Part shown: piece after piece, positions 50,001 to 61,199 of the stretch
Position numbering within the stretch: position 1 is the stretch's first letter
How the letters are laid out: the number at the start of each line of letters is the position of its first letter
Source: Tubiluchus corallicola
Lineage: Eukaryota > Priapulida > Priapulimorpha > Priapulimorphida > Tubiluchidae
DNA: 64,000 nucleotides
Reading direction: 5' to 3'
NCBI GenBank assembly: GCA_030141605.1
Contig: JAQGDQ010000106.1
Coordinates: forward strand, 62,001 to 126,000
The notes under the pieces: generated by a model
Databases searched by the model: none
The model's input: the letters and a program-made list of their open reading frames with translations, nothing else
Told to the model about the DNA's origin: nothing
Translations under genes and position numbers: made by a program

Positions 50001-53000
50001 AACGTATTCAGATATCTACAAATACAGAAATGACTCGAAGAAGTAAGGTCAAAATGCTAAGAAGGCTATACTATAAAATAAATGTTACTTTACATAACAA
50101 TGAACAAACAAACAAACAAAATAAAATGCCATATAGATGGTACAATAAGAATATATATATAACATACCAAATTTAGCACCAGGTTGTCTGAAAAATAAAG
50201 CAAAAAATTCATTATAGCAATTTCCAAAATAAAGTTACTTTTATATTATAAACACAGAAGCAAAATTAGTGTACTCTTGCCACTCAGATATTAAAATTAA
50301 AAAAGTTTACTAATATCATAAAAAATGTAAAATAGAATACCTAGTTCACACAATCATCAAGCCAACTGCTATCTCTTTTTAGCTCCAATATTAAATAATG
50401 TCCTTATTAAAAAACATCCAATGCATAAAACTGAGACATTCCCATATAGACTAACAGAAGAAAAAAATTATAATGAGCTATGCTAGGCAACAGTAGCACA
50501 AGTATAGTGTGCAACAGCTAGTAAATACTTATTGTTCCAGAGTTGTCTAAGGTAAACTTGATATTTACCATATTTTTCAGACAGCAGTTCAAAGCAAAAA
50601 TGATGACATGTCTGCTGTTTTTCTATAATCATAAATAGTGATATGCATCTTAGTAGCGCTATCTTTAGTAACATAAATGTTAATTGAGTCTACAAATGCC
50701 ATATAGACGTACAACTTTCACAGACGGTTTTTAAACTTACAATCTAAGATTTCATGCGCTGTTGCTAAAGAAAACACAAGCATAAACATTTTTCTGACAC
50801 TTAAAGCTACTTCACAAACCTTGAAAAAATTCTGACAATGTAAGAAATCCACAAAAGATTATTGCCACTTACTCATCGGCTCCAGTAATTTCTTCTGCTA
50901 CTGTCCTCGTATGCAAGATTCCTTCGCGTTTTTGCACAACTAGTACGTTTATGACAACGTTTTCTGGTAATCGAATGGGGGCCTTGAAATGTATTGACAA
51001 AGCCACCAACAGGTGTAAAATGGCAACTAGGTTCTTCGCATGAATACCTATAATAAATGTTGCCAAAAATTCTATATTCTCACTCATATTTCTCTCTCCA
51101 GTATAGCTGAGTACAGTTATTAATAAAACTTAAGGATGGAGGGCAAAACAGGCATAGAAACTTGCACAGGAATTACATAAAACTTTCGTCACACTAAGAT
51201 ATTTTGCAGACCTATAGAATGTCTAAAGCTATACAATCATAAAGATTCAAAATCTTTTCCCTTAATCAAATACTTCCTTATTGACAACCCATTCCTTAAT
51301 TAACAACACTAATTAACTCAGTTTTCTCAACATATGTTTCTTTTAGCAGCACGAAACTTGTTTCTGTAAATGCTAAAGTCCTAAGCTACTTATCAATGTT
51401 CAGATTTATTCAATACGGGAATCACTTGGGCTTGCCAAATGACAAAATGTATTTGCACATGCATATAAAGCAATATAAACATACATCACAGACGTCGCAT
51501 ACACTTACTCTCAACACTCCATTTTTGCTGATTCCACTTCGGCAAGCTAAGCACTTGATTCGTAACTTCAAGTACAGTTCTTAATTTAGCTTTCTGACCT
51601 TGTTCACTCTGTGTTACCTCGGCAATCGGTAATCGAATGTTTGCCAGCTTTTCTGCAAAAAAAGAATATTGAGATGACATAAGAAATGACTACAGTTCTG
51701 TTATAGCAAAATCAACCTTTCAGGAAAAGCAATTATTATATATACAGTGCTCCCTCGTTACTTCGCGGTTTGTTTATCGTGGACTTGCTATTTCGTGGGT
51801 TTTCAAAAATATTGATGTAAAATATTTATCGCAGTATCGCGATAAAATCATAAAACATTACCATTTACAGTAAACAGTGTATTTATTCAGCGGATGAATA
51901 CACACCAAAAACGAAATGTAGTACTTGCCCATATCAAATTTTTAAAATTACGTATCTAGGTTTAAGAGTTTAAAACATTTTTATGAACATTTAAGTCAAG
52001 TTTTTTAAAAGGTACATGTACAGTATGAGTACAGTTATTATGGGATTGGGTTATGTATAAGAGTGTGGGTTTATAAAGGCTTAACATAATGTATAACTAC
52101 TAAAATAAGTATCGCATCCCTACTTTGTGGAAATTCACTTATCGTGGGTGGGCCTGGAACGGAACACCCGCGATAAGTAAGGGAACACTGTACATGAAGT
52201 TTTTGCTGTTCATCAGACTTTCTCAAACGATGAGAAAAACAAATGTAAACAACAGTTTAAAATTTTATTTCACATTTGCATTTTACTATCATCTGAGAAA
52301 GATTAATGAGTACCATTATGCCTTTTTACACTGACTTACTGTCTCGAAACAGGATTACGGGATTATTCTTGACAATAAGCTGGCAAATACCTTGCCATAA
52401 TCATCCTCATTCAGCAGGTTTTCTCACTGAGTGTTTAATACTAGATTACAGTATGGCAAGCTGCACAAAAATATCATGTTTGAACATCATTAAAGGAAGT
52501 CGAATAGATTGGCAGCAGTGATATACTAGTATTTTGTAATGATACCAACTACATATTTGAAACAAAATTCTCAAAATATCATAATATCAAAAAAATCACA
52601 TGTGTAAGAGCATCACTACATCTCAGTTTCATTCTTATTCTTTCAAGCACACTAAGTGTAGTATACTGTGTCTATTGAGTTCTTGTTTTACAGTTATTCA
52701 TGCAGTGTTGAGATGGCTGCTCCTACTAGGGTTTGACAGAGAAAAAGGAGATACCCAAATACTGATCACGTTTCTCATGATGGACTAAAACAATTATTTT
52801 TTATCTCTTAAATTTAGCTCTGTAACAGCACTAGTGTTTTTTGCAACAGAAATTAGAAAATAGTAAAAATTAATGAACTTACCGAGTAACTTGCCAAGAA
52901 TAAGACCATCGTACAAATCTTCTTGGATGTCTTTTACAATAATTCTATAATCAGCTAATTCATCATTCAGCCAATCTATTAGCACCTAGAAATCATACAA

Positions 53001-55649
53001 TATGATAAGAAAAGAAATGCATAACTCAAGAGAGAATTTGAGAATATCAACCTACTACAAAGCCAATATGTTGACACTTACAAGTCCATAGCAACAAACT
53101 TAGTTCATGGACATAATACAATACAAAGGTTTTCCATTACGGATAAAACATTTTAATAAGAGCCTTATCCCATTATCTCTGTTTTCAAGAAACCAAAAAT
53201 GCTGTCTTGATAATATGTGCTAATCTATAAAATAAGAGACAAACTGTATGAAAATGACTAGTTTTTTTTTTAAAAAGCGAATGCTACATTGGCTGTTAGC
53301 TGCAAGGAATACCTGATAGCTTAACAAAAAGAGTTAAGCAATGTCAAGACTGCTCAGCAAACAGAAGAGTGCATGACAGCCGATACTCACCCGGGCAACT
53401 TCACTTGCAAAACTGGTACTGGTTATTTATCTCGTCGAGGGTAGATGCATTCTTAAGTGCTTGTCTTTTCAAATACCCGGGGAACTTTTGAAATTTTCAA
53501 TGGTACAGATGGCACATTTTAAACATGACTTTGATGTAATGACACTGCATATGTACAATCACCTTGTGTGACCTGATGTGTTAAACATTATATATATTTG
53601 CTAGTATTATCATAACTATTCTATCATAAGGTATATTAAAGCTATTTGCTTTTGACAGTACATGTATATTATACACCAAAAAAAGTAAAACACTGTATGT
53701 TAAAATACTGCATACAGTGATTCTGGAGATTTTAGTTTCATAATTGGTGAGCAATAATGTTATGGTATTCAAAACTGAAAATTGACAAGTAGGCCATAAA
53801 ATGGTGAAAATAAATGTTTAAACAATTTCCATTGATTCAATTAAATTACTGGAATAGTATTTATTGACTGGTTTTAACAATTCCCAGTTTAACTAGTGAA
53901 ATTACATTTAATTACAATAATTATATTATTGCAAGTACAGTAGATTACACTATAATGCTAACCATAAAAAAGTATTAGAGTAGCATTGTATAATTACATT
54001 ATCTATGAGGTTTTAAGCAATTGGTAGGCAAGTATGACTAATTATTTCCATCTGCCAAAACCATGGAGAGTTCATCAAGGACCAAGCACAACTGTAACAG
54101 TATTGCGGGATCAGTATATGAGTAGCAAGGTGACTGGCTAAGAACTTTACAGATCATCCAGTAAGGAAGTGCATCTCATTCTGTTATCAATAATGGCAGC
54201 ATCCTGGTGTTAGAGGCCAGAAAAAATGCCTCAAAGAAAAGTTGGTAATGCGAAAGAAAAAGCACATTTTATTTTCCAAGTCACTTCATTTGTTTACTAA
54301 GTCATTTCTTAGTCAGAGGTTTTACTTATTTGCTTTCCGAACATTGGATTTTTACTTCCCTGACGGGCAAATGCTGAAAATCAATAGGAACTAGCAGTCT
54401 TTCGAGCGTGATATTGACGGGGGGGGGGGGGGGGTCGTTGCGTAATGCGCAGAAAAAGGCTTGCTTTCCTAAATATTAAGTGCACTACCAAAGGCTCTTC
54501 AAAAGGCAAGCACTGTTCTGATCTAAGAAAGATAGTGCAGCTGGTTTCATTTTAAAGGCATAAGTAGTCTTGATAATGAGAGAGATTCCAGTCCTGTTAC
54601 GAATTCATATTGAGTAGGTTGCTGGATTCTGACTTGAATTGTGTCTAGTTCTATAAAAAAAAGGCTGCAGATTTTTTTCATTTATCATACCTGAATAAGT
54701 GACTTCAATTTTGGATCTTCTCTGCAAACAGGCTGTACCATTGACCGTTCTTCATTCTCCTCTGTATTAATAAGAAAAAGGTACATGTACCCAACTGTCA
54801 GTATGTCAAAAAGGTGCTGCATGTACATGTAATACAGCACCACTTTAAATTTAGTTTAACTTTTATAAGATGAAAAGCTAGTAAACAAAGCAATGTAAAT
54901 ACTTATTAATGATAAGGCTCTAGTCTACCTGGTATAACATTACAATCTGGTCACTACAAGTAAACAGCAATTGATTACAAAAAGTACTAAATAAAAAAAT
55001 TTCTGTAACAGATATTTTTCCTTTTACAGCAAGCAGTAATTTGGCCATTTAGTGTTACTAAAATTGCTATATGTTTTTCTAAATGATTCAAATGCCTCTG
55101 ATTGACAAAAAAAACTAAATATGCATAAGCCTATAAACATTTATGAAATCATTTGTTTTGGGGTCACAAAAAAGAGAAAATACCAAGAACATAGTCTTCA
55201 GGGGTAACATCGGCAGCTGTTTTCGCTGGACTAACTGATGTATCTTCTATGGCTTGCTTTCCTTCTTCATCTAACTCACTAGCTGTAATCCAAAAAATCG
55301 TATTGTAAGTAATGTATAAATTAACATATTAGGCTACAAGATTATTAAAAATGTTTTATATTCAGGAACACACAACGTTAAAAATCGATCCACGTTGACA
55401 AGTAACATCACCTTACAAAAGTGAAAATGTAGGATCAAAGGCAAAGTCCTATGATTAAATCAAAATGTTAAAATAAAAAACAGTCAACATTTTGCGTGCT
55501 GTTTTAACCATCTGCACGAAATCAAACATAGATCACTTGTAATAATTACCTTCTTTCACCTTCTTTTTGCGTCCCAGAGTACTTAATTTCTCCATAAAAC
55601 TTTCATCTTTTTTTGGCTGCTTCAACGTTGAACTGGGTGAGGCTGCCAT
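47023..55649 (-). CDS. Parvin (actopaxin/affixin), two CH domains, 11 exons
   Basis: Exons in transcript order: 55649-55550, 55282-55184, 54761-54691, 52985-52883, 51652-51509, 51047-50873, 50187-50168, 49826-49765, 49052-48984, 48497-48396, 47172-47023. They total 1,095 nt with every phase consistent, giving 364 residues; human alpha-parvin has 372. Parvins join ILK and PINCH at integrin adhesions and link them to actin. The N-terminus (MAASPSSTLKQPKKDESFMEKL, then GRKKKVKEG) has the basic patch typical of the family. CH1 spans about residues 85-195 (VLIDWLNDELADYRIIVKD, HAKNLVAILHLLVALSIHF, RLPENVVINVLVVQKREGIL). CH2 spans about 235-360 (ERDAFDTLFDHAPDKLNVVK, FVNKHLNKINLE, LLMGLLEGYFVPL, DLKSTLRVLYNLFTKYK). 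Start and stop are unambiguous. Invertebrates usually have one parvin, so alpha/beta/gamma is not assigned. Confidence 0.96.
50168..50187 (-). CDS. Parvin 20-nt microexon
   Basis: A 20-base exon (acceptor TTTATTTTTCAG, donor GTATGTT) joins exon 6, which ends in phase 2, to exon 8, which begins in phase 1. It gives ...ITGADEQPGAKFERDAF..., which matches the family linker before CH2 (human ...SGRHERDAFDTLF). Without it the frame breaks between exons 6 and 8, so it is constitutive unless exon 8 is also altered. Confidence 0.85.
51745..52190. mobile_element. pogo/Tigger-like MITE (446 bp) with TA target duplication
   Basis: It begins CAGTGCTCCCTCGTTACTTC and ends in a sequence whose complement is CAGTGTTCCCTTACTTATCG. 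Both ends run on into TCGCGG and TATCGTGG/GATAAG motifs. It is flanked by TA on both sides (51743-51744 and 52191-52192). Such ends and a TA duplication are typical of non-autonomous pogo/Tigger (Tc1-mariner superfamily) elements. There is no transposase frame. It lies in the parvin intron between exons 4 and 5. Confidence 0.85.
52986..54690 (-). other. Parvin intron 3
   Basis: Intron of about 1.7 kb. It contains a run of 16 G residues at 54419-54434 and otherwise unique-looking AT-rich sequence with no conserved open frame. Confidence 0.6.
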
Positions 55650-56246
55650 TTCAGTGATCGAAACATAAACTAGATGTCAGAGCAGTCGATGCACACATAG
55701 AAGGTGCTGTTCATTTGTTGGATTTGATTTCGTGAATTTGGTTGAGAGTTTCTTTGCTTAGTTTCCTCTTAGATTCGAAGGGGTATGCGTATCGTGGGCT
55801 AGTTGTTTCATTACACGGTTTCTAGTTAATCAGTAAGTATCTCGTACAGCTAAAATTATTAATCATATTTCAATTTAATTTTATTTGCTCAAATACAATT
55901 TACAATGGCAAACGTGAAGTCTGAGAGACCTAACCATAACACGATTATCGACGGTCTCTCAGCAATTTGCGAAATTGAGGCAAATTTGATGCATGTACTG
56001 TTTCACTATTAAGTGACTTCCAAGGACCCACAATGGCCCACAACACGAGAAAAGAAGAAATGGGCTGTGATATTAGTGCAATGATTTATTGTACAAATAG
56101 TTGTATTGCAGAGTATTGACTATTGTACAAATAATTTAGAATTGTATCCACGTAGTGTTCTAGAAAAAAAATTGTCGCTTCCCAAAATAGAACTATCACT
56201 AATGACTTTATAACTGAAGTGGAGAAGGGTTCCATGTGAACAGCAG
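55650..56246. other. Parvin promoter side and 5' flank of a LINE
   Basis: Parvin is read leftwards from 55649, so its 5' UTR and promoter lie here. No TATA box at a persuasive distance was seen. The right part leads into the 5'-truncated retrotransposon; its insertion border could not be placed from sequence alone. Confidence 0.4.
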
Positions 56247-58446
56247 TTGAACATGGGTCAGTCGATTCCAGTCAAAATTCTACCTCAGAAGAAGATGTGT
56301 TTAAACAAAGTTAATTTCAGCAGTATGTGTAATGCATTTAGCCAAGTTGATTGGATTAATGTTTTAAATAGTAATCTTACTCTTGATGATATGTGGGCAA
56401 AATTTCATAATGTGTACATGTCAGTTGTTGATGAATATGTGCCTAGTTTCTATCCAAGTTCTTGTAATAAGAGTAGTCGACCTCGGCCTCCTTGGTTAAC
56501 TAAGCAGTTGCTTGGCTGTATTAAGGAGAAAGAAAAGTTGTTTTTTGACTGGAAGAGACGAAGAACAAAACTTTCTTATGAACGGTATGCTGCAAGGCGT
56601 AATGTGGTGAAAAACCTTATAACTACTGCGAGAAAAAGATATGAACGTATTTTAGCAAGTAATTGCAAGAGTAATCCCAAGGCATTCTGGCAGTATATCA
56701 ATGCGCTTCGGAAGCCAAAGTCTAGAATTCATTCACTGAAGAATTCCCAAGGTATTCTTGTCTCTGATTCAGAGGAGAAGGCACAAATTTTGAACGATTT
56801 TTTCATTAGTGTATTCAGTCCCAATGCTCCTGACTATGAAGTAACTACAGTGCAACAATATCCTGATATCAACAATGTTTCCATAACTGAAGAAGAGGTG
56901 CTTTATGAGTTACAAAATCTCAATGTAAACAAATCCGCTCCAGATAGTTACCATCCACGTATTTTAAATGAATGTAGAACTGTGCTTTTTAAGCCTATAT
57001 ACACCTTACTGGATAGGTCTTTTGCTGATTGTCAGTTACCTGAACAATGGAAGGTGGCACAGGTTACTCCCATTCATAAAAAAGGGGACAAGTCAGATCC
57101 ATCGAACTACAGGCCAGTTAGCTTACTAAATACAATTAATAAGGTGACAGAAAAAATCATGCGGAAACATATAATGAACCATCTGATAAGATACAACATT
57201 ATTTGTGAAGAACAACATGGGTTTGTTAAGGGTAGAACAACGGTTACCCAACTGTTACAATGTTACGATGCATGGTTTGAGTTAAAAGATGCTAATAAGC
57301 CTTTTGATATAATACTACTGGACCTGAAAAAGGCATTTGATGTTGTACCTCATCACTTTCTGTTTGCAAAACTTAAAAATTGTGGTATAACTGGTTCAGT
57401 TTTACAGTGGATAGTAAACTTCTTAGAAAATAGAAGTCAATGTACTTGTGTTGATGGTTACAAATCGACTGAGTCCTTGATTACTAGTGGTGTACCGCAA
57501 GGTTCGGTATTAGGTCCGTGTTTATTTGTGGTATTTATAAATGACTTGCCTAGTTGTGTGAGAAATTCTCTTCGTCTTTTTGCCGACGACAGCAAAATCT
57601 GGTCTGAATCTGATTCTTTTACCAGCTGTAATGATCTTCAATTGGATCTAGAAGGGCTCTGTGATTGGGCAGTTGAAAATGGTATGCAGTTCCATCTCAA
57701 CAAGTGTAAGGTTGTATCTGTGGGAGCAGGATATGAGTATAAATACAAAATGTATGATGCAAGTGGCATTCCGGCAGAATTGGACTTTAGTGCTTGTGAG
57801 AAAGACCTTGGATTATTACTTGATAATAAACTAAATTTTAAAGATCACATAGCAGAAATCATAAAGAACGCCAAACGAAACAATGCTTTAATGCTTCAAG
57901 TACCTAGATCTGCAAACTTTCAAGCTTCTATATGTGGCACTTGTGCGATCAAAAGTGGAGTATGGAAGTAGTATTTGGAATAGTCCTAGGGCATATATAG
58001 TGGACCCAGTCGAAACTGTCCAAATGAGAGCTTTCAACATGTTACCGGAACTAATGAACTTGACGTATGAAAGTCAGTTAAAACGAATAGGTTTAACTAC
58101 ATTAGCTTTTAGACGTTTACGTGGCCAACTAATTGATGTATACAAATATGTATCTGGAGTTTACAGCTGTGATGATTGTCCTGTTAAATTAGAAGTACAT
58201 CGTACAGCAAGATCAGGTCCTATTCTTCATAAATCAAGAACTGCACACAAAACTGGTAAATACGACTATTTTTCTTGTACGATGCCAGAAATCTGGAATA
58301 GATTGCCCTGTGATGTGAGAACAGCAACATCTGTAAATTTATTTAAATCAAAATTAGATAGACACTATGAACATCATCCATTGAAATTTAATCACCGTGC
58401 TAATTGGAACATGCCTATAACAAGGATGCTGGATTACATATTATAG
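56247..58446 (+). pseudogene. Non-LTR retrotransposon (CR1/Jockey-like) reverse transcriptase, 5'-truncated and frameshifted
   Basis: An uninterrupted frame 56247-57971 (574 aa) holds a full LINE reverse-transcriptase domain. Motifs include HKKGDKSDPSNYRPVSLL, EEQHGFVKGRTTVTQL, DIILLDLKKAFDVVPHH (catalytic Asp), SGVPQGSVLGPCLF, RLFADDSKIW (catalytic FADD box) and EKDLGLLLDNKLNF. The N-terminal linker (KNLITTARKRYERIL, CKSNPKAFWQYINALRK) is typical of CR1/Jockey-group elements. The natural C-terminal thumb region (LVRSKVEYGSSIW, EIWNRLPCDVRTA) continues in another frame to 58446, so a frameshift lies near 57895-57915. The upstream AP-endonuclease domain and ORF1 are absent, so the copy is 5'-truncated. 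It is intronless, unlike the host genes, and the reading frame is otherwise intact, so it is relatively young. Confidence 0.93.
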
Positions 58447-58617
58447 TGAGAAAACTTGCCAGTGGAGTCACCTAGGTGTTGATGACAATCTATTGAATGT
58501 GCAATTTGTCGCAATTACAGTCGAAGAACTATTTGTCTCAAAAGTTATATTATAACTACTGGAGAGTTACTACTACTAACATAACAGTTAATAAGGTCAT
58601 AGCATCAGAGCATTGGT

Positions 58618-60345
58618 CAAGAATAGAATAGAATAATATTTATTTAGTCTCCTTCAGTGCAAAGACATGTATGAGCAAACTAATAGTAACATACAGAGGG
58701 AGACGGGGTGGCAAAAAGACAAAGGGTCACCAAGTCAACCACCCCTGTCCTTACAAAAAGTAAACAAAAAAATTACTGTGCAGTGATAAAAGTTTTAAGC
58801 AATTGAGCAACCAATGTGAAAAGATAGATTAAATAAACACGATTAAGTTTCATGAAATTAGTCCAATATCTTTTGTAATTAACTAATTAAAATACTCATA
58901 TACCAGTTGATAACCTTGTTCAGCCAAATACGGAAAACGGGTAATACAATAATAAAACAAAAAGTATTGAACTAATTTTAAAACAATCATTCCAACAAAG
59001 CATAAACAAAAATCTAACTAGGGCAATGAAACAGAAATTATTGCAAAATTCATAATGTCATAGAAAGTAAACCGTGTTAACGATTTATAAACAAATTTGC
59101 GTAACATTTCAAAATTGAAAGTATATGTGTCGAATCAGTACAAAGAAACAATCGCTAATATCTGCGCTCGTATAGCAAGTGTATTTTGTGGCGTTAATGT
59201 AAAGTGATCATTGAAAATATCAGGCAGCAAGCCGCGCTAGTACTTGCACATAAAATTTGAGTAACTCCAGATTATAAACATCAGGAAGTTTTAATAAACC
59301 CAATTGTAAGAAGGATGGAGTTACATGGTCGTGTTTTTCGGCAACTGTTATGAACTTGACAATTCTAGTTTGTTGCGTTAGTAAAGGTTTTAGTGTTGTC
59401 GAATATGCCATTCCCCAAGCCAGTATACAATAGTCTAAGTAGGATAAAGCAGATTGATAATTATATGAGTTTTAATGCTGCTTGGTCTATATATTTTCTT
59501 AGTTTTAATACTATTCCTGACATATGACGTCGCTTATATGTAATGTGTTTGACATGAGTTCCCCATGACAATTTATTATCTATTAATATGCCTAAATATT
59601 TTATGTCTTCTGTTCATCTATTTTGCTGTTCATTATTTTCACGTCAAAATTTTAGTAGTACTTGTTCTGATATTAATTAGCATAAATTTAGTCTTCTTAA
59701 AATTTATTGATAACCGGTTTGCTTTCATCCATATGTCTGTCTTTTTTAATCATTACCAGTTTGTTTAATTCGTTAATATTAGGGTGGGACATGAATAAAT
59801 TAGTGTCATCTGCAGTTATTCTTGTGCAAAAGTCAGAAGAATCAGGTAAGTCATTAATGTAAAGTAAGAAAAAGAGTAGTCCTAAATTAGAACCTGGGGT
59901 ACTCCTTTTTTTTTGAAGGATGACTTGTTGCTAATAGAAATATATACTGTCTTCGGTTAGTTATGTATGACTCAAATAATTTTAGAGGTAGGCCTCTTAC
60001 TCCATAATGATGTAATTCTGTGAGTAATATGTCGTACTGTACTGTATGAAAAGCCTTTGATAAATCTAAAAATATTCCACAGGTTACAAGTTTTTTTTTA
60101 CATCTAGATGGATCCTGTCAATTAAGTCTGTAATCGCTAAAGTAGTTGAATGGTTTTTGCGGAAGCCGAATTGATATTTTGTTAAATACTTTTGATTTTC
60201 AAAGTTTTTTAGATTTTGCACAGACAAAGTTAAAAGAATGTGTGACAAATTGACGTAGCAGTTGAGTTTCAATGTTAATTTAGTGAAAAGAGTGAAGAGA
60301 TCAAGTTTACTCACAGAAAAATGCGAGAACGTGACTTCTTAGGAC
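58618..60345 (-). pseudogene. Second, decayed non-LTR retrotransposon (different family), antisense
   Basis: On the minus strand, in order from 60345: RT finger (KYLTKYQFGFRKNHSTTLAI, about 60190-60130), motif A (GIFLDLSKAFHTVQYDILL, about 60080-60020), a damaged motif B (KKGVPQ then stops, near 59900), LLYINDLPDSSDFCTRITADD (motif C with T in place of F/Y, about 59870-59800), the C-terminal region (RIVKFITVAEKHDHVTPSFL, LLKLPDVYNLELLKFYV, 59380-59240) and LPDIFNDHFTLTP in a shifted frame. Several stops and frameshifts make it non-functional. The 3' end is marked by AATAAATATTATTC followed by TATTC repeats (58645-58618 on the plus map). Its sequence differs from the neighbouring plus-strand LINE. 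Confidence 0.85.
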
Positions 60346-60602
60346 GAACTACAACATAGGCCTATATAAGAAAAATGAGTTATGGGATAAGTTTACAATC
60401 GAATTAGTTAAACGGAATAGATCACCAAACGTTCAGAATGTAAAATTTGTATACCTAGGCAAAATTATAGTGACACAATGTAGCAGGCTTTTCTAGTTTG
60501 ACTAAGTGATAAAAAGGTGCAAACTATTACAGCAAGTGTTACATCATACGTAAGAACGCAAAAAAAAACATACATAAAAAGTTGCCACAGGTCACAGATT
60601 AT

Positions 60603-61198
60603 CTATGATTGATTTAATTTAAAAATTGTACCATGTTCATATGAGACAGCCTTGCACATTGCATAATACTTAATAGTGTGAGGAAAAGGTTGGGTACCCT
60701 GATCATGATCAAAAGACTCAGAAGTCGCCCAATGATCATCATTCAGAATATTCAAGGTAAAAGCAGTATCCAAAAATTGCTGCAAAAGTGTAAAGGGGGG
60801 AAAACTACTTAATGCCACAAAGCTGTTATCTGCCCTGTTCATAAAGCCTCATTGCTTTTTTTGTTATCATTAGATCATCTTCGGATTCAGGCTGAGAATA
60901 AAACTGAATTTGAGCTAATTCAACTTTGTCAATAACATTAGCATTCATTAACACAAAAAATAATGCATATTCATAAATTAATGTCTTTGCATATTTTGCA
61001 ATTACAAATTGTATAAGAACACAAAATGTAGCATTATTACCTGTTAAAATGGCCATGTTAAGAAAAATATTTTTACAATTAGAAAAACGCCCACAAACAT
61101 CTCTGCACCAGACAGATTTCCTAAGATATAATACAGAGGCAGGTGTAAGCCACATGACTTCATAATAGTCAGAATGATTATGCCGTTTGAGAAAATAA
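60603..61198 (-). pseudogene. Unrecognised frameshifted coding remnant
   Basis: The minus strand is open from a TGA near 61198 through DYFLKRHNHSDYYEVMWL (ATG at 61155), WCRDVCGRFSNC, KYAKTLIYEYALFFVLMNAN and SQPESEDDLMITKKAMRLYEQG to a TAA near 60826. A second frame takes over at once (RADNSFVALSSFPPFTLLQQ, ILNDDHWATSESFDHDQGTQ) and runs to a stop at 60603. The two parts read as one globular, mixed-composition protein of about 185-195 residues with a single net frameshift near 60835 and no introns. No family is recognised. The lack of introns and the frameshift suggest a retrocopy or transposon-derived fragment. It could instead be one exon of a gene with a sequencing error at 60835. Confidence 0.4.
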
Positions 61199-61199
61199 T

